From assembly GCA_028687425.1 (NCBI GenBank), contig JAQUAD010000030.1, forward strand, positions 1-32,564: a stretch of DNA of 32,564 nucleotides, given 5' to 3'. The position numbers and the translations under genes were made by a program. A model generated the notes under the pieces. The model saw only the letters and a program-made list of their open reading frames with translations. It ran no database searches and was not told the DNA's origin. The stretch comes from Sideroxydans sp. (GTDB taxonomy: Bacteria > Pseudomonadota > Gammaproteobacteria > Burkholderiales > Gallionellaceae). Positions 15,884 through 23,367 of the stretch are shown here, piece after piece; within the stretch, counting starts at the first letter, position 1; each line of letters starts with the position of its first letter.

Positions 15884-16714
15884 ATGTCCAGTTTCAAAGC
15901 CCACAGCGTGCTGCCCGGTTTCAATCTGGCGCTGGGTTTCACGCTGCTTTATCTTTCGCTGATCGTGCTGATTCCGCTGTCGGCGCTGTTCGTGAACACG
16001 GCGAGCATCGGACTCGGCGGTTTCTGGGACGTGGTCACCGGCGACCGCGTGCTGGCCTCGCTCAAGGTAACCTTTACCGCTTCTTTCGCGGCGGCGGTGG
16101 CGAACGCCTTCTTCGGGCTGGTCGTGGCGTGGGTGCTGGTACGTTACCGCTTCCCCGGCAAGCGCATCATCGATGCGTTGGTCGATCTGCCGTTCGCGCT
16201 GCCCACTGCCGTGGCCGGTATCGTGCTGGCGACCTTGTATGCGCCCAACGGCTGGCTCGGCCAGTATTTCGCCGAACTCGGCATCAAGGCGGCCTACACC
16301 CCACTCGGCATCGTGATCGCGCTGACCTTCATCGGTCTGCCGTTCGTGGTGCGCACGGTGCAACCGGTGTTGGAGGATGTGGAGGCTGAAGTGGAAGAGG
16401 CGGCGGCCAGTCTGGGCGCGGGGCGCTGGGACGTGTTCCGCCGCGTGATCTTTCCGGCCGTTGCGCCCGCCTTGCTGACCGGCTTCTCGCTGGCCTTCGC
16501 GCGTGCCATCGGCGAATACGGTTCGGTGATCTTCATTGCCGGCAACATGCCGTTCATCTCCGAGATCACTCCGCTGCTGATCGTCGCCAAGCTGGAGCAG
16601 TACGACTATGCCGGGGCCACGGCCATCGCGCTGGCGATGTTGCTGATCTCGTTCATCCTGATGCTGACGATCAATGCCATTCAATGGTGGGCAAGCCGCC
16701 GGGAAGCACGCTGA
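15884..16714 (+). CDS. cysT: Sulfate/thiosulfate ABC transporter permease CysT
   Basis: Inner-membrane permease (also called CysU), 276 aa, normal family length. It begins [20 protein letters not shown], with hydrophobic helices including the [12 protein letters not shown] and [20 protein letters not shown] segments. The ATPase-docking EAA loop reads [29 protein letters not shown] precedes the ATG. Its stop overlaps the cysW start (TGATG), so the permease pair is translationally coupled. It works with CysW, CysA and a periplasmic Sbp to import sulfate for cysteine synthesis. Confidence 0.95.
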   Translation: MSSFKAHSVLPGFNLALGFTLLYLSLIVLIPLSALFVNTASIGLGGFWDVVTGDRVLASLKVTFTASFAAAVANAFFGLVVAWVLVRYRFPGKRIIDALVDLPFALPTAVAGIVLATLYAPNGWLGQYFAELGIKAAYTPLGIVIALTFIGLPFVVRTVQPVLEDVEAEVEEAAASLGAGRWDVFRRVIFPAVAPALLTGFSLAFARAIGEYGSVIFIAGNMPFISEITPLLIVAKLEQYDYAGATAIALAMLLISFILMLTINAIQWWASRREAR

Positions 16715-17571
16715 TGTCCACACCGCAAAGAAGAATCTCCACCCGTGAATCGCGCGGCGTGACGCTGCTGCTGATCGGAGTCGCGCTGGGTTACCTGCTG
16801 ATGTTCCTCGGGCTGCCGCTGGTCGCGGTGTTCGTCGAGGCGCTGAGCAAGGGCTGGGAGTTGTACTGGAAAGCCCTGCAGGAGCCGGATGCGCTGTCGG
16901 CGGTCAAGCTCACGCTGATCGTGGCTGCGATTGCGGTGCCGGCCAATCTGGTGTTCGGTGTCGCCGCTTCGTGGGCCATCGCCAAGTTCGATTTCAAGGG
17001 CAAGAGCCTGCTCATCACCTTCATCGACCTGCCGTTCGCAGTGAGCCCGGTGGTGTCCGGCCTGATCTACGTGCTGCTGTTCGGCGCGCAGGGCTGGTTC
17101 GGGCCATGGCTGCAGGAACACGACATCAAGCTGATCTTCGCGGTGCCGGGCATCGTGCTGGCGACGATCTTCGTCACCTTCCCGTTCATCGCGCGCGAGC
17201 TGATCCCGCTGATGCAGGCGCAGGGCAAGGAGGAGGAAGAGGCGGCGGTGTCGCTGGGTGCCTCCGGCTGGCAGACCTTTTTCCGTGTGACGCTGCCCAA
17301 TATCAAGTGGGGGCTGTTGTACGGGGTGATCCTGTGCAATGCCCGCGCCATGGGCGAGTTCGGCGCGGTGTCGGTGGTGTCGGGCCACATCCGCGGCATG
17401 ACCAACACCATGCCGCTGCACGTCGAGATCGTTTACAACGAATACAACTTTGTCGCGGCCTTTGCCGTGGCCTCATTGCTGGCGCTGCTGGCGCTGGTGA
17501 CGCTGGGCATCAAGTCGCTGGTGGAGTGGCAGGCCAAGCAGTCGGGCGAACCTTTGCATGGAGCACATTGA
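16714..17571 (+). CDS. cysW: Sulfate/thiosulfate ABC transporter permease CysW
   Basis: Second inner-membrane permease of the sulfate importer, 285 aa from the ATG at 16714. An in-frame ATG at 16684 lies inside cysT and adds only 10 residues; the overlap TGATG and GGGAAG upstream favour 16714. The docking loop is [20 protein letters not shown], and the family segment [20 protein letters not shown] is intact. The C-terminus overlaps the region just before cysA. No defects seen. Confidence 0.95.
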   Translation: MSTPQRRISTRESRGVTLLLIGVALGYLLMFLGLPLVAVFVEALSKGWELYWKALQEPDALSAVKLTLIVAAIAVPANLVFGVAASWAIAKFDFKGKSLLITFIDLPFAVSPVVSGLIYVLLFGAQGWFGPWLQEHDIKLIFAVPGIVLATIFVTFPFIARELIPLMQAQGKEEEEAAVSLGASGWQTFFRVTLPNIKWGLLYGVILCNARAMGEFGAVSVVSGHIRGMTNTMPLHVEIVYNEYNFVAAFAVASLLALLALVTLGIKSLVEWQAKQSGEPLHGAH

Positions 17572-17572
17572 A

Positions 17573-18601
17573 ATGAGTATCAGCATCCAGAACCTGAACA
17601 AGCAGTTCGGCGCGTACAAGGCGCTGGACGACATCAACCTCGAAGTGAACAGCGGCGAACTGCTGGCGCTGCTCGGCCCTTCGGGTTGCGGCAAGACCAC
17701 CCTTCTGCGCATTATCGGTGGGCTGGACGTGGCCGATTCCGGGAAGCTGCTGTTCCACGGCGAGGATGTCGAACAGCGCGATGCGCGCGAGCGCAACGTC
17801 GGCTTCGTGTTCCAGCACTATGCACTGTTCCGCCACATGACGGTGTTCGAGAACGTGGCCTTCGGCCTGCGCGTGAAGCCGAAGAAGTTGCGTCCCAGCG
17901 AGGCCGAGATCAAGCGCCGCGTGCACGAGCTGCTTAACCTGGTGCAGCTGGACTGGCTGGCCGAGCGCTATCCGTCGCAGCTTTCCGGCGGACAGCGCCA
18001 GCGTATCGCCCTAGCGCGGGCGCTGGCCGTGGAGCCGAAGATATTGCTGCTGGACGAGCCGTTCGGTGCGCTCGACGCGCAGGTGCGTAAGGAGCTGCGC
18101 CGCTGGCTGCGCCGTCTGCACGACGAGTTGCACATCACCAGCATCTTCGTCACCCACGACCAGGAGGAGGCGCTGGAAGTGGCCGACCGCGTGGTCGTTA
18201 TGAACAAAGGCGTCATCGAGCAGGTCGGCACGCCGGACGAGGTGTATGCCGCACCGGCCACGCCGTTCGTGTACCAGTTCATCGGCAACGTGAACCTGTT
18301 CCACAGCCGCGATCATGCGCCGTGGAGCGAACAGCACGGCGATGCGGTGGCATACGTGCGCCCGCACGACATCGACATCAGCCGCAGTGCACAGGATGCG
18401 ACGGCACTGCCTGTAGAAGTGAAATTGGTGCGCGCCATCGGATCTGTTGTGCGCGTGGAGGTGGCACTGGAGGCCAGCAGCGAGCTCATCGAGATCGAGT
18501 TGTCGCGCGAGCGCTTCGATGCTGCACCGCTGGCAGATGGCGACAGGGTGTTCATCCGTCCCCGCCAGTTCCGCGTATTCGAGGAGGCATCTGCAGCATG
18601 A
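17573..18601 (+). CDS. cysA: Sulfate/thiosulfate ABC transporter ATP-binding protein CysA
   Basis: Cytoplasmic ATPase of the sulfate importer, 342 aa from the ATG at 17573, one base after the cysW stop. An ATG at 17558 would add five residues and overlap cysW. Nucleotide-binding motifs are complete: Walker [10 protein letters not shown] (35-43), signature LSGGQRQR (from 137), Walker B ILLLDEP (157-163) and the switch His in VTHDQEEA (H195). A C-terminal TOBE-type domain of about 100 residues follows ([24 protein letters not shown]). The last bases overlap cysB by ATGA, so transporter and regulator are coupled. Confidence 0.96.
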   Translation: MSISIQNLNKQFGAYKALDDINLEVNSGELLALLGPSGCGKTTLLRIIGGLDVADSGKLLFHGEDVEQRDARERNVGFVFQHYALFRHMTVFENVAFGLRVKPKKLRPSEAEIKRRVHELLNLVQLDWLAERYPSQLSGGQRQRIALARALAVEPKILLLDEPFGALDAQVRKELRRWLRRLHDELHITSIFVTHDQEEALEVADRVVVMNKGVIEQVGTPDEVYAAPATPFVYQFIGNVNLFHSRDHAPWSEQHGDAVAYVRPHDIDISRSAQDATALPVEVKLVRAIGSVVRVEVALEASSELIEIELSRERFDAAPLADGDRVFIRPRQFRVFEEASAA

Positions 18602-19542
18602 ACTTCCAGCAACTGCGCATCATCCGTGAAGCGGCACGCCGCAATTTCAATCTCACCGAGGTGGGGAACGCGCTGTTCACATCCCAATCAGGTGTGTCGA
18701 AGCACATCAAGGATCTGGAAGACGAACTGGGAGTGGAGCTGTTCGTGCGCAAGGGCAAGCGACTGCTGGGGTTGACCGACCCGGGACGTGAGCTGCTGGT
18801 GATCGTCGAGCGTATCCTGCTCGATTCCAACAACATCAAGAATCTGGTGGAGCAATACAGCAAGCGCGACGAGGGGCAACTGACCGTGGTCGCCACGCAT
18901 ACCCAGGCACGCTATGCCTTGCCGCAGGTAGTGCATGAGTTCAAGAAGAGCTTTCCCAAGGTGCACCTCAAGCTGCATCAGGCCGGTCCGGGCGAGATCG
19001 TGTCCATGTTGCTGTCGGGCGAGGCCGACATCGGCGTAGCGACCGAAGCGCTAGGCGAGGTGATACGGCTGGACTCTTTCCCGTATTACACCTGGCGCCA
19101 TGCGGTGGTGGTGCCCAAAGGTCATCCGCTAACCCGGCTAGCAACGATCACGCTGAAGAACATCGCCGAATATCCCATCGTCACGTATCACGAAGGCTTG
19201 ACCGGGCGTGCCCGGATCGACCAGGCGTTTACCAAGGCGGGACTGGTGCCGGACATAGTGATGTCGGCCTTGGATGCGGATGTGATCAAGACCTATGTCG
19301 AGCTGGGGATGGGCATCGGCATCATGGCGTCCATGGCGTTCAACCCCGCCAAAGATGACGATCTGAAAATGCTCGATTGCGGCGATCTGTTTGGCGAGAA
19401 CACGACCTACATCGCTTTGCGCAGAGGGCATTATCTGCGCAGCTTCGCTTACCGCTTTATCGAATTGTGTTCGCCAAAACTGGATGAAGGAACGATTCGC
19501 GCTGGACTCGCGCCGTTATTGGATTCCGGCACACGAGAGTGA
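18598..19542 (+). CDS. cysB: LysR-family transcriptional regulator CysB
   Basis: Master regulator of sulfate assimilation, 314 aa, close to the 324 of E. coli CysB. The N-terminal helix-turn-helix covers about residues 1-60 ([20 protein letters not shown]). The ligand pocket motif [11 protein letters not shown] is present, with T100, T102 and Q103 at the same numbers as in enteric CysB, where they bind sulfate and acetylserine. The start is fixed by the ATGA overlap with cysA and by GAGGAG upstream. A longer open frame back to 18322 runs in a different frame inside cysA and is not coding. Likely targets are the three matching promoters at 11448, 14642 and 15808. In family terms, N-acetylserine or O-acetylserine activates CysB and sulfide or thiosulfate antagonises it. 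Confidence 0.95.
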   Translation: MNFQQLRIIREAARRNFNLTEVGNALFTSQSGVSKHIKDLEDELGVELFVRKGKRLLGLTDPGRELLVIVERILLDSNNIKNLVEQYSKRDEGQLTVVATHTQARYALPQVVHEFKKSFPKVHLKLHQAGPGEIVSMLLSGEADIGVATEALGEVIRLDSFPYYTWRHAVVVPKGHPLTRLATITLKNIAEYPIVTYHEGLTGRARIDQAFTKAGLVPDIVMSALDADVIKTYVELGMGIGIMASMAFNPAKDDDLKMLDCGDLFGENTTYIALRRGHYLRSFAYRFIELCSPKLDEGTIRAGLAPLLDSGTRE

Positions 19543-19564
19543 AAGGTAACAGAAACAACAGGTA

Positions 19565-19645
19565 TTGGACTGTGTCCAAAATTTCGTGCAAAGCGGTCAT
19601 TATCTATCGCAACTCTAACCGGCGGCTTTGGCCGAATAGCAGCCC
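19565..19645. repeat. Intergenic repeat copy 3 (reverse orientation) with hairpin
   Basis: The reverse complement of 19621-19645 contains ATTCGGCCAAAGC, the core seen at 9506 and 11333. The adjoining bases include AAGCGGTCAT, and a 6-bp hairpin TTGGAC/GTCCAA at 19565-19579 that could also serve as a weak terminator for cysB. The copy ends exactly where the next gene stops. Confidence 0.5.
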
Positions 19646-20029
19646 TCAAGAATTCTCTTCTCTCACCGCAGCCCGCGTCAGTCGGTCAAACCCCAACGTA
19701 GAGAGCTTGTCGATGTTGAGATATTCATCGGTGACGTCGACTTGTGTGCCGATGTGGTTGCTGCCGCACCATGCTTCCCAGGCGGGTTGTCCGGCGGGGT
19801 AGTTGCCGGGGAGGCCGACGAGTTTGTAGAGCCTGCCGCTGCGGGTGCTGACGGTCATGTTGTGGGCGTCGAACTTGTGGATCGCGCTGGAGGTGCGGGC
19901 GAAGTTGTGGGTGACGTCGTGGCCGTGGACGTGGCGGCTGGATGCGCCTTTTTTCGTGGTGACCTCGAACACGCTCCAGCGGCGCAGGGTGACTTCGCGT
20001 GATGATTCGGGGGCGGTTCTGACAGCCAT
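19646..20029 (-). CDS. Hypothetical protein, 127 aa
   Basis: I do not recognise this family. The product is a soluble, charged protein with no signal peptide or membrane segment. A distinctive core includes VTLRRWSVFEVTTKKG, SSAIHKFDAHNMTVSTRSGR and LYKLVGLPG, followed by a Trp-rich patch (QPAWEAWCGSNHIG). AAGGAAA lies nine bases before the ATG, and codon use looks like that of real genes here, which supports expression. It is convergent with cysB and lies downstream of the small gene at 20180-20350 on the same strand, with a terminator between them, so it probably has its own promoter. Confidence 0.65.
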   Translation of the reverse strand: MAVRTAPESSREVTLRRWSVFEVTTKKGASSRHVHGHDVTHNFARTSSAIHKFDAHNMTVSTRSGRLYKLVGLPGNYPAGQPAWEAWCGSNHIGTQVDVTDEYLNIDKLSTLGFDRLTRAAVREENS

Positions 20030-20120
20030 TAGATACTTTCCTTTTGAGGGCAGGGCGGTACGGGGGCTATCTTAACGGAGTGGGGCGGTTGTTGCTTGCT
20101 GCACGTGCGGGGCTAGCGGG

Positions 20121-20160
20121 AAAGCAAAATCGCCGCGCGACCGTTCGGGTGCGCGCGGCG
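20121..20160 (-). terminator. Rho-independent terminator after the 56-aa gene
   Basis: Reading the minus strand, a perfect 9-bp stem CGCCGCGCG/CGCGCGGCG (20152-20160 with 20131-20139) closes a 12-nt loop and is followed by ATTTTGCTTT. It lies 19 bases beyond the stop of the small gene. Confidence 0.75.
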
Positions 20161-20179
20161 GTGATGCTTGTGGATCGCT

Positions 20180-20350
20180 TCAGGGACGCTTGGGTGTGGC
20201 GTAGGGGGCGACTTTCTGGATCGGTTCCCAGGTGGTCTCATAGCCTACGAAGAACTGGCCGGGCACGATCTCTTTTTGGCGGGTGGTTACGCGGAAGGCG
20301 TGACCGTCTGGAATCTTGGGGCGGCAAAAAGGTTTCTTTTCTTCACTCAT
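20180..20350 (-). CDS. Small hypothetical protein, 56 aa
   Basis: Small open frame with strong gene signals: AAAGGAG lies nine bases before the ATG, and a strong intrinsic terminator follows the stop. The product starts MSEEKKPFCRPKIPDGHAFR, continues VTTRQKEIVPGQFFVGYETT and ends TWEPIQKVAPYATPKRP. It is basic, soluble, has one Cys and no signal peptide. No family recognised. It lies about 90 bases downstream of the HIT gene on the same strand and may share its transcript. Confidence 0.65.
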   Translation of the reverse strand: MSEEKKPFCRPKIPDGHAFRVTTRQKEIVPGQFFVGYETTWEPIQKVAPYATPKRP

Positions 20351-20437
20351 GGTCCTATCTCCTTTGGTCGTTGCAAACTGTTGCTCGTAGCGGGAGGCTT
20401 ATCGCTGCTGGCCCCTCCCGGGTGGCCGTGAACTTGT

Positions 20438-20851
20438 TCATTTGCGCGTGTAGTGCGCCTTGCTCGGTATCACGTGCCGCACGCCGCCTTGCGGGTTTTC
20501 CACGTCGCCCTTGTAGCGGGGGATGAGGTGGATGTGCACGTGGAAGATGCTTTGCCCGGCAGCTGGGCCGACGTTGACGCCGATGTTGTAGCCATCCGGT
20601 TTGAATTCTTCGTCGATGAGTTTCTTTTCCTGCTGGACGAGGCTCATGCAGGCCGCGACTTCTTCCGGTGTCAGGTCGAAGAATTCGGCGACATGGCGAC
20701 GCGGGATGATCAGCGTGTGGCCGGGGCTGGTGGGGTAGCTGTCGCGCGCGCTGTAGGCGTGTTCATTCTGCAGCGATACGCCGCGCGGGTCCTTGCAGAA
20801 CAGGCAGGGATTATTGGGATCGCGTTTCTTTTCTTGTGTTGCTTCAGACAT
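20438..20851 (-). CDS. HIT family nucleotide hydrolase/transferase
   Basis: 137-aa histidine-triad protein, probably cytoplasmic. The catalytic triad is HVHIH at 104-108 within FHVHIHLIPRY. The N-terminal core has SYPTSPGHTLIIPRRHVAEF, typical of the Fhit/HIT-like group. A Cys pair near the start (PCLFCK, C16 and C19) resembles the zinc-binding pair of many HIT proteins. Likely substrates are nucleoside phosphates such as dinucleoside polyphosphates or AMP conjugates, but the specific substrate is unknown. Divergent from the DUF4279 gene with 64 bases between them. Confidence 0.9.
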   Translation of the reverse strand: MSEATQEKKRDPNNPCLFCKDPRGVSLQNEHAYSARDSYPTSPGHTLIIPRRHVAEFFDLTPEEVAACMSLVQQEKKLIDEEFKPDGYNIGVNVGPAAGQSIFHVHIHLIPRYKGDVENPQGGVRHVIPSKAHYTRK

Positions 20852-20915
20852 CAGCAGAACACCTCTTTCATTACGTTATACTCGGATGAAGTAAATCATC
20901 GACGAGGGAATCATC

Positions 20916-21332
20916 GTGGCAGCGAACAAAGGACGGGCTTACTTTGCATTGCTTGGTTACCATTTCAACCCCGACGACATCACGCGTTTGCTCGGCATCG
21001 AACCCACCACGGTCAACGCCGCGGGCGCATACAGCGGGCTGGACAAGCCCGTCATCAGTTCCTGGGAGTTGTCCTCGGAAACACTCAGCGGCGAGGTGGA
21101 TGTGTTCGCCTTGACCGACAGCCTCGTCAAGCAACTGGAACCGCTCAAGGACAAGATCGTGGAAGTCTGCAAGAGCCACAATCTGTCTCCGCGTCTGGGT
21201 GTGGCGCTGACCTTGTCGGTCGACAAAGGCGAGACCAGCCCGGAAGTCGGTTTCGGCGCGCGCACCATCCGCTTCCTGGCGGATACCGGCTCGTTCATCG
21301 AGGTAGAGAACAAACTGTCCGAGCGGGTCTGA
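20916..21332 (+). CDS. DUF4279 family protein
   Basis: 138-aa protein that fits the DUF4279 family: the opening YFALLGYHFNPDDITRLLGI is followed by EPTTVNAAG, the SSWELSSETL segment and a C-terminal half of alternating strands and helices. Function is unknown. The start is GTG at 20916, preceded by GAGGGAA; no nearer ATG gives a complete domain. It is convergent with the TPR gene, with only eight bases between the stop codons, and no terminator could be seen in that gap. Confidence 0.72.
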   Translation: MAANKGRAYFALLGYHFNPDDITRLLGIEPTTVNAAGAYSGLDKPVISSWELSSETLSGEVDVFALTDSLVKQLEPLKDKIVEVCKSHNLSPRLGVALTLSVDKGETSPEVGFGARTIRFLADTGSFIEVENKLSERV

Positions 21333-21340
21333 GTCATTCT

Positions 21341-22351
21341 TTACCCCGCAAGCTGAGCGTCCGGTGCGGTCCGCGCCAGCTTCATCTGTTCCTGACAATG
21401 CCGCAAGCACAACGGCTGCAGCGCGTGCGAGAAACATTCGATGATGACTTCGAACTCATCCGCAACTTCTTCGGCCAGTGCGGCATCGTTGCTCATCTGC
21501 GCCAGCACGTTCTGCGCGGTGGCTTTGTTCACACGGCAGAGGACGGCGACATGGATGGGTAGTTGCTGTTCCATGCTGACGGTCAGCGCTTTCTCGTATG
21601 AGTTGATCGCTTCCTTCAGGCGGTCGGGGTTCTGTTCCGATTCGCCGAGGTGATGCAGGGTGACGCCGCGGTTGTTGTGGGCGGCGGTCAGTTCCAGTGC
21701 GTGATCGTCCGCGTTGAGCGCGGCCAGCGCATTCTTCCAGGCAACCACGGACTTTTGCAGTTGGCGGTTGCCTTTGAGCTGGATGCCGTAGGTGTACAGA
21801 GTCGCGCCGAGTTGATGCATGGTCTGCAGCCATTCTTCGGGATGCGCTTCGCGCGTCCAGACCAGCAGGGCGTTGGTGTAGGCATCCACCGCGAGCTTCA
21901 GCGGGTTGGTCTCTTCAATCAATCGGCCCAGCGCCTGATTGGCCGTGCCCAGGTTGTATTGCGTACTCGCCCATTGCTGCGGCGAGTCTTCCTGCGTGAT
22001 GCCTTGCAAGGCCTGTTCGAAACACTGCACGGCTTGTGCTAACAAGGCGGCATCGTGGCGTTGCTGGCCCTGTGCGGCGAGGATGTTGCCGAGCTTGTTC
22101 TGCGTCTCTGCGCTTGGTGTGGCAGCCTGCGCTGCCTCCAGCGCTTCGCGCAGGCGTTCGAAGATGCGCGTGCTGTAGCGGTGCTGCTCGTAATTGCCGC
22201 GCGTGAAACGGAAGTTGTCGGCGACGGCGACTTGCGTATCCGGCTGGGCCGCAGCGGCATCCTGCGCACTCAGCAGAGCGAGCGAGTCCGCTATGGCGCG
22301 TTCCAGTGCCTTGTTCGCGGGGTAGAGGAGGTAGAGGGTAGAGCGCTTCAT
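21341..22351 (-). CDS. TPR-repeat protein
   Basis: 336-aa protein made almost wholly of helical tetratricopeptide-like repeats, for instance ETQNKLGNILAAQGQQ, WASTQYNLGTANQALGRL, WLQTMHQLGATLYTYG and TAAHNNRGVTLHHLGE. Such arrays bind partner proteins. There is no signal peptide. The start ATG overlaps the stop of the FKBP gene (ATGA), which indicates translational coupling; the frame is open 42 codons further upstream, inside that gene, but those residues are Arg-rich shadow sequence. A chaperone-related partner role with the FKBP is an inference from coupling only. Confidence 0.78.
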   Translation of the reverse strand: MKRSTLYLLYPANKALERAIADSLALLSAQDAAAAQPDTQVAVADNFRFTRGNYEQHRYSTRIFERLREALEAAQAATPSAETQNKLGNILAAQGQQRHDAALLAQAVQCFEQALQGITQEDSPQQWASTQYNLGTANQALGRLIEETNPLKLAVDAYTNALLVWTREAHPEEWLQTMHQLGATLYTYGIQLKGNRQLQKSVVAWKNALAALNADDHALELTAAHNNRGVTLHHLGESEQNPDRLKEAINSYEKALTVSMEQQLPIHVAVLCRVNKATAQNVLAQMSNDAALAEEVADEFEVIIECFSHALQPLCLRHCQEQMKLARTAPDAQLAG

Positions 22352-22857
22352 TGTGCCCGTTCGAGTATCTCGTTCAGTTCGGGATCGGCACCGACCGCGC
22401 CGCCCAGGTCGATCTCTTCGTCGGTCGCTTCGCGTATGGACAACACTTCGAGCATGAAGGTGACATCGCGGCCGCACAGCGGGTTGTTGCCGTCCACGGT
22501 CAGGGTCTGGTCGTCCATGCGGGTGACGATGAAGTTGCGCGGCTCGCCTTTCTCGTTCTCCATGGTGATGGTCATGCCGATCTCGCGGTATTCCTCGGGC
22601 ACGTTCTCGATGCGGTCGGTGAACACCAGCGATTCGTCGCGCTCGCCGTAGAGCAGTTTGGTGTCTATGGGCACTTCGATGATGTCGCCGACCTTTTTGC
22701 CATAGAGCTCTTTGGTCACTTCTTCGGACATCACGTCGTTCACGCCGTGCACATAGCCGATGGGGTAGTCCACGGTGACCAGCACGTCGCCGGTCTTGTT
22801 GTCGATGACCCGGTAATTCAGTTCGACGAATTTTTCGTCTGCTATCGTATCTGACAT
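22348..22857 (-). CDS. SlyD-like FKBP-type peptidyl-prolyl isomerase
   Basis: 169-aa cytoplasmic protein of the FKBP/SlyD class. The start (FVELNYRVIDNKTGDVL) and the segments IGYVHGVNDVMSEEVTKELY, KKVGDIIEVP, LLYGERDESLVF and VDGNNPLCGRDVTFMLEVLS follow the SlyD order, including the inserted chaperone flap. The His-rich nickel-binding tail of enteric SlyD is missing, so a hydrogenase-nickel role is unlikely. A ribosome site AAGGAAG sits eight bases before the ATG at 22857. It is the middle gene of a three-gene minus-strand set. Confidence 0.85.
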   Translation of the reverse strand: MSDTIADEKFVELNYRVIDNKTGDVLVTVDYPIGYVHGVNDVMSEEVTKELYGKKVGDIIEVPIDTKLLYGERDESLVFTDRIENVPEEYREIGMTITMENEKGEPRNFIVTRMDDQTLTVDGNNPLCGRDVTFMLEVLSIREATDEEIDLGGAVGADPELNEILERAQ

Positions 22858-22873
22858 GTGTTGCTTCCTTGTC

Positions 22874-23224
22874 CTAGAACAGCGTGGCGCCGAAGATCCT
22901 GACCTTGTCCTTCTCGTAACCGAGCACCAGTCGGCCCAGCCATTCGCCCGGTTTCTGCGAGCTTCTCTGTTTGTATAGCACGGTGACGTATTCGCCGCGG
23001 CGGATGATGCCCAGGTATTCGTAGTCCGGCGACAGGGTCTTCGCCAGTTCGCTGCGGGCGAACTGCTTGCCCATCTCGACTTCGTTGGCACCTGCGATGA
23101 AGGTGCTGGAGAAGTTGCGCGTGAACGCGCCGTAGTTGCCTTCGTTCGAATACTTCACCAGATCCGCCCACATGGGATTTGCGATTGCCAGTATCTCTTC
23201 GTCCTTCATTTCTATGATGTTCAT
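22874..23224 (-). CDS. Hypothetical protein, 116 aa, possibly NTF2-like
   Basis: Small soluble protein starting MNIIEMKDEEILAIANPMWA. The pattern of a long N-terminal helix, then NEGNYGAFTRNFSSTF, then a run of strands (YLGIIRRGEYVTVLYKQR, WLGRLVLGYEKDKVRIFG) resembles an NTF2/SnoaL-like fold, but I cannot name a family. GGAG lies about nine bases before the ATG at 23224; a TTG at 23248 is an alternative. It lies 16 bases before the FKBP gene in the same direction, so it probably heads that operon. A terminator separates it from aprA. Confidence 0.65.
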   Translation of the reverse strand: MNIIEMKDEEILAIANPMWADLVKYSNEGNYGAFTRNFSSTFIAGANEVEMGKQFARSELAKTLSPDYEYLGIIRRGEYVTVLYKQRSSQKPGEWLGRLVLGYEKDKVRIFGATLF

Positions 23225-23250
23225 CAACCAAACTCCATTCCTGCTCAAGA

Positions 23251-23290
23251 GATAAAAAGAGGACCAACATGCAACATGCCGGTCCTCTTT
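23251..23290 (-). terminator. Intrinsic terminator of the sat-aprMBA unit
   Basis: Minus strand: AAAGAGGACC (23281-23290) pairs perfectly over 10 bp with GGTCCTCTTT (23256-23265), with a 15-nt loop and a run of T residues after it. It lies about 80 bases after the aprA stop. Confidence 0.82.
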
Positions 23291-23367
23291 AATGTACTAC
23301 CAAGTTATCGCAAATACACTTGCGTAAGCCTGATTTTACAAAACCGGTAAATCAAGCCTGCGTTTGC

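Noticed and set aside
18322-18597. N-terminal extension of cysB back to 18322
   Set aside because: Lies wholly inside cysA in another frame. The LysR helix-turn-helix starts at the ATG at 18598, which has a good ribosome site.
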